Positions 60,768 through 64,000 of a DNA stretch of 64,000 nt are shown piece by piece; position 1 is the stretch's first letter; each line of letters begins with the position of its first letter. The notes beneath the pieces are model-generated. The model saw only the letters and a program-made list of their open reading frames with translations, was not told the DNA's origin and made no database searches. A program made the translations under genes and the position numbers. This DNA is from Streptomyces sp. NBC_01306 (lineage in GTDB: Bacteria; Actinomycetota; Actinomycetes; Streptomycetales; Streptomycetaceae): the NCBI RefSeq assembly GCF_026340465.1, contig NZ_JAPEPC010000001.1:2793501-2857500 (forward strand), written 5' to 3'.

Positions 60768-62174
60768 TCAGGCCGCGACCGGAACGGACTGCTTCTCCTC
60801 GACGTCGGCGACGTGCACCTCGCGCTCGTCGACCGGGGAGGCCGAAGCGGAGTTGAACGCGTCGAGGTCCAGGATCTTCTCGCGCGCCGAGACGATGACC
60901 GGAATCAGAGCCTGGCCGGCGACGTTCGTCGCGGTGCGCATCATGTCCAGGATCGGGTCGATCGCCATCAGCAGGCCCACACCCTCCAGCGGGAGCCCCA
61001 GCGTGGAGAGGGTCAGCGTCAGCATCACGGTCGCGCCGGTCAGTCCGGCGGTGGCCGCCGAGCCGATGACCGAGACGAAGGCGATCAGCACGTAGTCCTG
61101 GATTCCGAGGTGTACGTCGAAGATCTGCGCGATGAAGATCGCGGCGATCGCCGGGTAGATCGAGGCGCAGCCGTCCATCTTGGTGGTCGAGCCGAACGGC
61201 ACCGCGAACGAGGCGTACTCCTTCGGCACCCCGAGGCGCTCGGTGACCCGCTGGGTGACCGGCATGGTGCCGACCGAGGAGCGGGAGACGAACGCCAGCT
61301 GGATCGCGGGCCAGGCGCCCTTGAAGAACTGCAGCGGGTTGACCTTGGCGACCGTCGCGAGCAGCACCGGGTAGACCACGAACAGCACGATCGCGCAACC
61401 GACGTAGATGTCGGCGGTGAACGTCGCGTACTTGCCGATCAGGTCCCAGCCGTAGTCGGCGATGGCGAAGCCGATCAGGCCGATGGTGCCCAGCGGCGCG
61501 AGGCGGATGACCCACCACAGGGCCTTCTGGAGCAGTTCGAGTACGGCCTCGCTGATCTTGAGGATCGGCTCCGCCTTCGCGCCGAGCTGGAGTGCGGCGA
61601 TACCGGCGACGGCGGCCATGAAGACGATCTGCAGGACGTTCAGCTGGGTGAACGGCGTGACGACGTCCGTCGGCACGATGCCGGTCAGGAAGTCGATCCA
61701 GGAGCCGGACCCGTCGGGCGCCTTGCCGTCCTTGGGCGTGAGACCGGTGCCCGCGCCGGGGTTGGTGATCAGGCCGATCGCGAGGCCGATGACGACCGCG
61801 ATCAGTGACGTGATCATGAACCACATCACCGTGCGGGTGGCCAGCCGGGCCGCGTTGTTGACCTTGCGGAGATTGGTGATCGACACCAGGATCGCGAAGA
61901 AGACGAGCGGGGCGACCGCCAGCTTCAGCAGCTGGATGAAGATGCCGCCGACGTGCTCCAGCGTGGACTTGAGCCAGCTGATGTCCTGGCTGCGGGCGAG
62001 CCAGCCGAGCAGGACACCCAGGACCAGACCGGCGATGATCTGGGCCCAGAACGGGAACTTGTCGGATATTCGGGACTTCGCCGGACCGGCGCTGGGACTG
62101 CCGGTCGAGTCGGCGGTGGAAGGCGCCGTGGGATTCGCGGCGGAATCCTCGGAACTCGCGGGACCTGCGGACAT
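60768..62174 (-). CDS. Dicarboxylate/amino acid:cation symporter (DAACS family)
   Basis: 468 residues from ATG 62174 (GGAG upstream). Eight or nine membrane helices; the family signatures SRSSVGTMPVT (Ser-rich hairpin loop) and GSTTKMDGCASIYPAIAAIF (NMDGT-like) are present, as is IDPILDMMRTATNVAGQ. It imports C4-dicarboxylates, Glu or Asp with sodium or protons. The 3' flank (60690-60766) is a run of imperfect CCTGTCAGG repeats of no known role. Confidence 0.9.
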   Translation of the reverse strand: MSAGPASSEDSAANPTAPSTADSTGSPSAGPAKSRISDKFPFWAQIIAGLVLGVLLGWLARSQDISWLKSTLEHVGGIFIQLLKLAVAPLVFFAILVSITNLRKVNNAARLATRTVMWFMITSLIAVVIGLAIGLITNPGAGTGLTPKDGKAPDGSGSWIDFLTGIVPTDVVTPFTQLNVLQIVFMAAVAGIAALQLGAKAEPILKISEAVLELLQKALWWVIRLAPLGTIGLIGFAIADYGWDLIGKYATFTADIYVGCAIVLFVVYPVLLATVAKVNPLQFFKGAWPAIQLAFVSRSSVGTMPVTQRVTERLGVPKEYASFAVPFGSTTKMDGCASIYPAIAAIFIAQIFDVHLGIQDYVLIAFVSVIGSAATAGLTGATVMLTLTLSTLGLPLEGVGLLMAIDPILDMMRTATNVAGQALIPVIVSAREKILDLDAFNSASASPVDEREVHVADVEEKQSVPVAA

Positions 62175-62579
62175 GGGGACACTCCGGTGAGGACGCAGCT
62201 GTGTGCTCGGTACGGAGCACGGGGGGACGGGGGCGCGGCGCCTGTCAAGTGGGGGCGCCGCCGCATGAGGCCGATCAGAAGCGGCGACAGGCCGCGGACA
62301 TGCAGCGGCAGAGATCGACATGCAGGCGCTCCACGAGCGCAGGGCTCCTGGGATGCGGGCGCACGGCTGTCTTCATGTCGAACACGTTAACACTTGAACT
62401 TTGAGTGCCTCAAAGCCGTTCTTTGGGGCAGGGGCGCGGCAGTACGCGAAAACGCCGGGACCCCGGCGCTGGAGCGACTCGCTCCGGCCCGGGGTTCCCG
62501 GCGTGTGTGACGTAACTTACGGTGCTTGCCCGCGCCTTGGGACGGCTGCGGGGCCGCGGGTGGAACGGAAGCCGACGGC
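62175..62579. other. Intergenic region with transporter promoter and a terminator
   Basis: No gene is supported in 405 bp. The transporter promoter must be here (AT-rich GTTAACACTTGAAC near 62386). A strong terminator hairpin lies at 62453-62503. Confidence 0.5.
62453..62503 (-). terminator. Hairpin terminator after DUF4229 gene
   Basis: Arms CGCCGGGACCCCGG and the complementary strand (one bulge) with an inner GGAGCG/CGCTCC stem, 77 bp after the DUF4229 stop. Confidence 0.7.
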
Positions 62580-62876
62580 TTACTGGGTGAGGCCGTCCTC
62601 CTGCGTACGGTTGGCCTCCAGCTTGACCTTGGCCCGCTCGACCTTGTTGATCAACTGCTCGGACATCTTGTCGCGCTGCTTGCGCAGCAGGACGAAGCTG
62701 AGCGGCGCGGAGATGACCAGCGCCAGCAGGATCGTCCAGATGAAGTTGGAGCCGCCGAGTCCCTTGGGGATGATGCCGAAGTGGACGAGGACCGCGCAGA
62801 AGACCAGGGATCCCATGAAGATGACGATCCGCATCGCGGTGTAGCGGATCGTGGCGCCCGGGTTGGCTACAGACAC
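62580..62876 (-). CDS. DUF4229 small membrane protein
   Basis: 98 residues from GTG 62876 (GAGAGG upstream). Two membrane helices (RIVIFMGSLVFCAVLVHFG and FIWTILLALVISAPLSFVLL) and a basic, Glu-rich cytoplasmic tail (QRDKMSEQLINKVERAKVKL). DUF4229 proteins are conserved in actinobacteria next to menaquinone and GNAT genes. Function unknown. Confidence 0.88.
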   Translation of the reverse strand: MSVANPGATIRYTAMRIVIFMGSLVFCAVLVHFGIIPKGLGGSNFIWTILLALVISAPLSFVLLRKQRDKMSEQLINKVERAKVKLEANRTQEDGLTQ

Positions 62877-62992
62877 GGGTGGGGCCTCTCTCTTCGTACC
62901 GATGATCGCTGGTGCTTCAGGACCTGCCCGACAAGTGAAGCACGCCCCACTTGCGATCACCCCGGCCGGGGTAGGGGTGCGGCGCGCCGGGG

Positions 62993-63517
62993 TCAGAGCA
63001 GCGGCAGGTACATGATGATGTCGTCGCGGTCGTCGCCGGGGGCGACCCGGATCGCGTCCGGCACCCGGCCCACTTCCTTGTAGCCGCAGGACTCGTAGAA
63101 CCGGTCCACCCCGGTGCCGCCCCGGCAGGTGAGGCGGATCGCCTCGATGCCGTCGAGGGTGCGGGCGGCGTCCGCCGCCGCTGTCATCAGGTGGCGGCCG
63201 TACCCCTTGCCCTGGTGGGAGGGGTGGACCATCACGGTGTACAGCCAGATCCAGTGGCGCATCAGGCGGTGCGTGTTGAGCGTGAGGAAAGCGGTGGCGG
63301 CGACCGTGCCGCTCTCGTCGCGGCCGACCAGCAGCCGGACGCGGCCCTCGGTCATCGCGGTCAGATGCTTGATCAGTTCCGGGCGGACGTCGTCGGACGT
63401 GACCGGGGGGACGAAGCCGACGGCGCCGCCGGCGTTCGACACATCCGCCCAGAGCGCGGCCACTTCGTCCCGCAGCCTGGCGTCCATCCGCGGGTCCAGT
63501 TCAAACGTGAGGCTCAT
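62993..63517 (-). CDS. GNAT family N-acetyltransferase
   Basis: 174 residues. Motif A is VMVHPSHQGKGYGRHLMTA (acetyl-CoA binding, Q/RxxGxG/A); the C-terminal FYESCGYKEVGR completes the fold. Transfers an acetyl group to an unknown amine. In this gene neighbourhood it is a constant neighbour of mqnE. Confidence 0.9.
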   Translation of the reverse strand: MSLTFELDPRMDARLRDEVAALWADVSNAGGAVGFVPPVTSDDVRPELIKHLTAMTEGRVRLLVGRDESGTVAATAFLTLNTHRLMRHWIWLYTVMVHPSHQGKGYGRHLMTAAADAARTLDGIEAIRLTCRGGTGVDRFYESCGYKEVGRVPDAIRVAPGDDRDDIIMYLPLL

Positions 63518-63537
63518 ACAACCAGCGTAGGAAAGCG

Positions 63538-63565
63538 CGGAACCCCGGCCGTGGCCGGGGTTCCG
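63538..63565 (-). terminator. Hairpin terminator after mqnE
   Basis: Perfect 13-bp arms CGGAACCCCGGCC and complement around GT, between the mqnE stop and the GNAT start. Confidence 0.75.
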
Positions 63566-63592
63566 TCGTCGAGGCGGGGAGAGCGCGACCGT

Positions 63593-64000
63593 TCAGAAGC
63601 GCATCGGCTGCGGGGCGTCGCGGCGGGCCGGGTCCGGTCCGTCGAACTCGCGGACGATCTCGTACTGCGTGTTGCGCTCGACCGGGCGGAAGCCCGCATC
63701 ACGGATGAGTTCGAGCAGGTCCTCGCGGCCGAGCTTGTTCGGCGTGCCGTAGTTGTCGGCGTCGTGGGTGATCTTGTACTCGACCACCGAGCCGTCCATG
63801 TCGTCGGCGCCGTGCTGCAGCGCGAGCTGCGAGGTCTGGACGCCGTGCATGGGCCAGAAGACCTTCACGTGCGGGACGTTGTCGAAGAGCAGCCGGGACA
63901 CCGCGAAGGTCTTCAGCGCCTCGGCGCCGGTGGCCATCGTGGTCCGCACCTGGAGCTTGTTGCGGACCTTGCCGTCCTTCATGTCCACGAAGTCGTGCTG
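63593..64000 (-). CDS. mqnE: Aminofutalosine synthase (MqnE), 3' part
   Basis: Only the last about 135 residues are visible; the gene continues beyond the right edge. The segments FAVSRLLFDNVPHVKVFWPM, QLALQHGADDMDGSV and LIRDAGFRPVERNTQYEIVR match the C-terminal part of radical-SAM MqnE, with the final NTQYEIV stretch typical of the family. MqnE joins the MqnA product to SAM to make aminofutalosine in menaquinone biosynthesis. The Fe-S cluster Cys motif lies outside the window. Confidence 0.9.
   Translation of the reverse strand, partial: QHDFVDMKDGKVRNKLQVRTTMATGAEALKTFAVSRLLFDNVPHVKVFWPMHGVQTSQLALQHGADDMDGSVVEYKITHDADNYGTPNKLGREDLLELIRDAGFRPVERNTQYEIVREFDGPDPARRDAPQPMRF

Overview
The window looks like a piece of a Streptomyces-type actinomycete chromosome. 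It is very GC-rich with strongly GC-biased third positions, GTG/TTG starts are common, neighbouring genes overlap by 4 bp (ATGA/GTGA), and it carries DUF397, BTAD/LysM-type and DUF4229 proteins and the futalosine menaquinone genes mqnA and mqnE. From memory, the order mqnE - GNAT - DUF4229 - dicarboxylate transporter - TetR/MaoC - FabG/thiolase/acyl-CoA ligase - cold shock - mqnA - Ser/Thr kinase - FtsK-like ATPase matches the conserved core of Streptomyces chromosomes. No rRNA, tRNA, CRISPR array, transposase or phage gene was recognised.

Layout. 1-7.0 kb: a LysM membrane protein (cut by the left edge), a virginiamycin B lyase with its catalytic residues plus a YciI partner, a VOC protein, an aldo/keto reductase, a UDP-glucose 4-epimerase-like enzyme and a winged-helix protein. 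7-20 kb: an accessory region of exported lipoproteins, WXG100-like proteins, candidate type VII secretion (T7SS) substrates, a candidate EspG-like protein and membrane proteins. 20.3-27.2 kb: a compact Tad/Flp pilus operon on the minus strand (CpaB, TadZ, CpaF/TadA, TadB, TadC, Flp pilin, two TadE, one TadG-like). 28-38 kb: more accessory genes, including a second pair of large paralogous candidate effectors and two WXG100 genes. 38-46 kb: an EccC-like FtsK/SpoIIIE ATPase with an FHA domain, a Ser/Thr kinase with a PQQ propeller, and a DUF4232 lipoprotein. 46-64 kb: mostly conserved metabolism (MqnA, cold-shock protein, acyl-CoA ligase, thiolase, FabG, MaoC, TetR, transporter, GNAT, MqnE), interrupted by a c-di-AMP (ydaO) riboswitch in front of an NlpC/P60 hydrolase and by a three-gene calpain-like protease/WXG/lipoprotein operon.

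The most unusual content is in the accessory regions. A two-gene cassette (lipoprotein A followed by exported protein B) occurs three times, always with the same 13-bp overlap between A and B. Two of the copies flank the Tad operon on both sides and are linked to paralogous copies of a third protein, C (LURP-one/tubby-like in appearance). Three long proteins share a hydrophobic C-terminal hairpin plus an amphipathic tail and look like candidate T7SS effectors, with plausible chaperone and immunity neighbours. EccB, EccD, EccE and mycosin genes are not in the window, so the secretion machinery here is incomplete or its other parts lie elsewhere.

Two genes carry apparent frameshifts: the thiolase at 50.1-51.3 kb (about 20 nt missing after the active-site Cys) and the calpain-like protease at 56.9-58.5 kb (one extra base in a G5 run). 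The second creates a false 758-residue fusion with the next lipoprotein. A perfect 12-bp-armed palindrome in the thiolase/fabG divergent promoter has a diverged relative in front of maoC and is the likely operator of the TetR regulator beside maoC.
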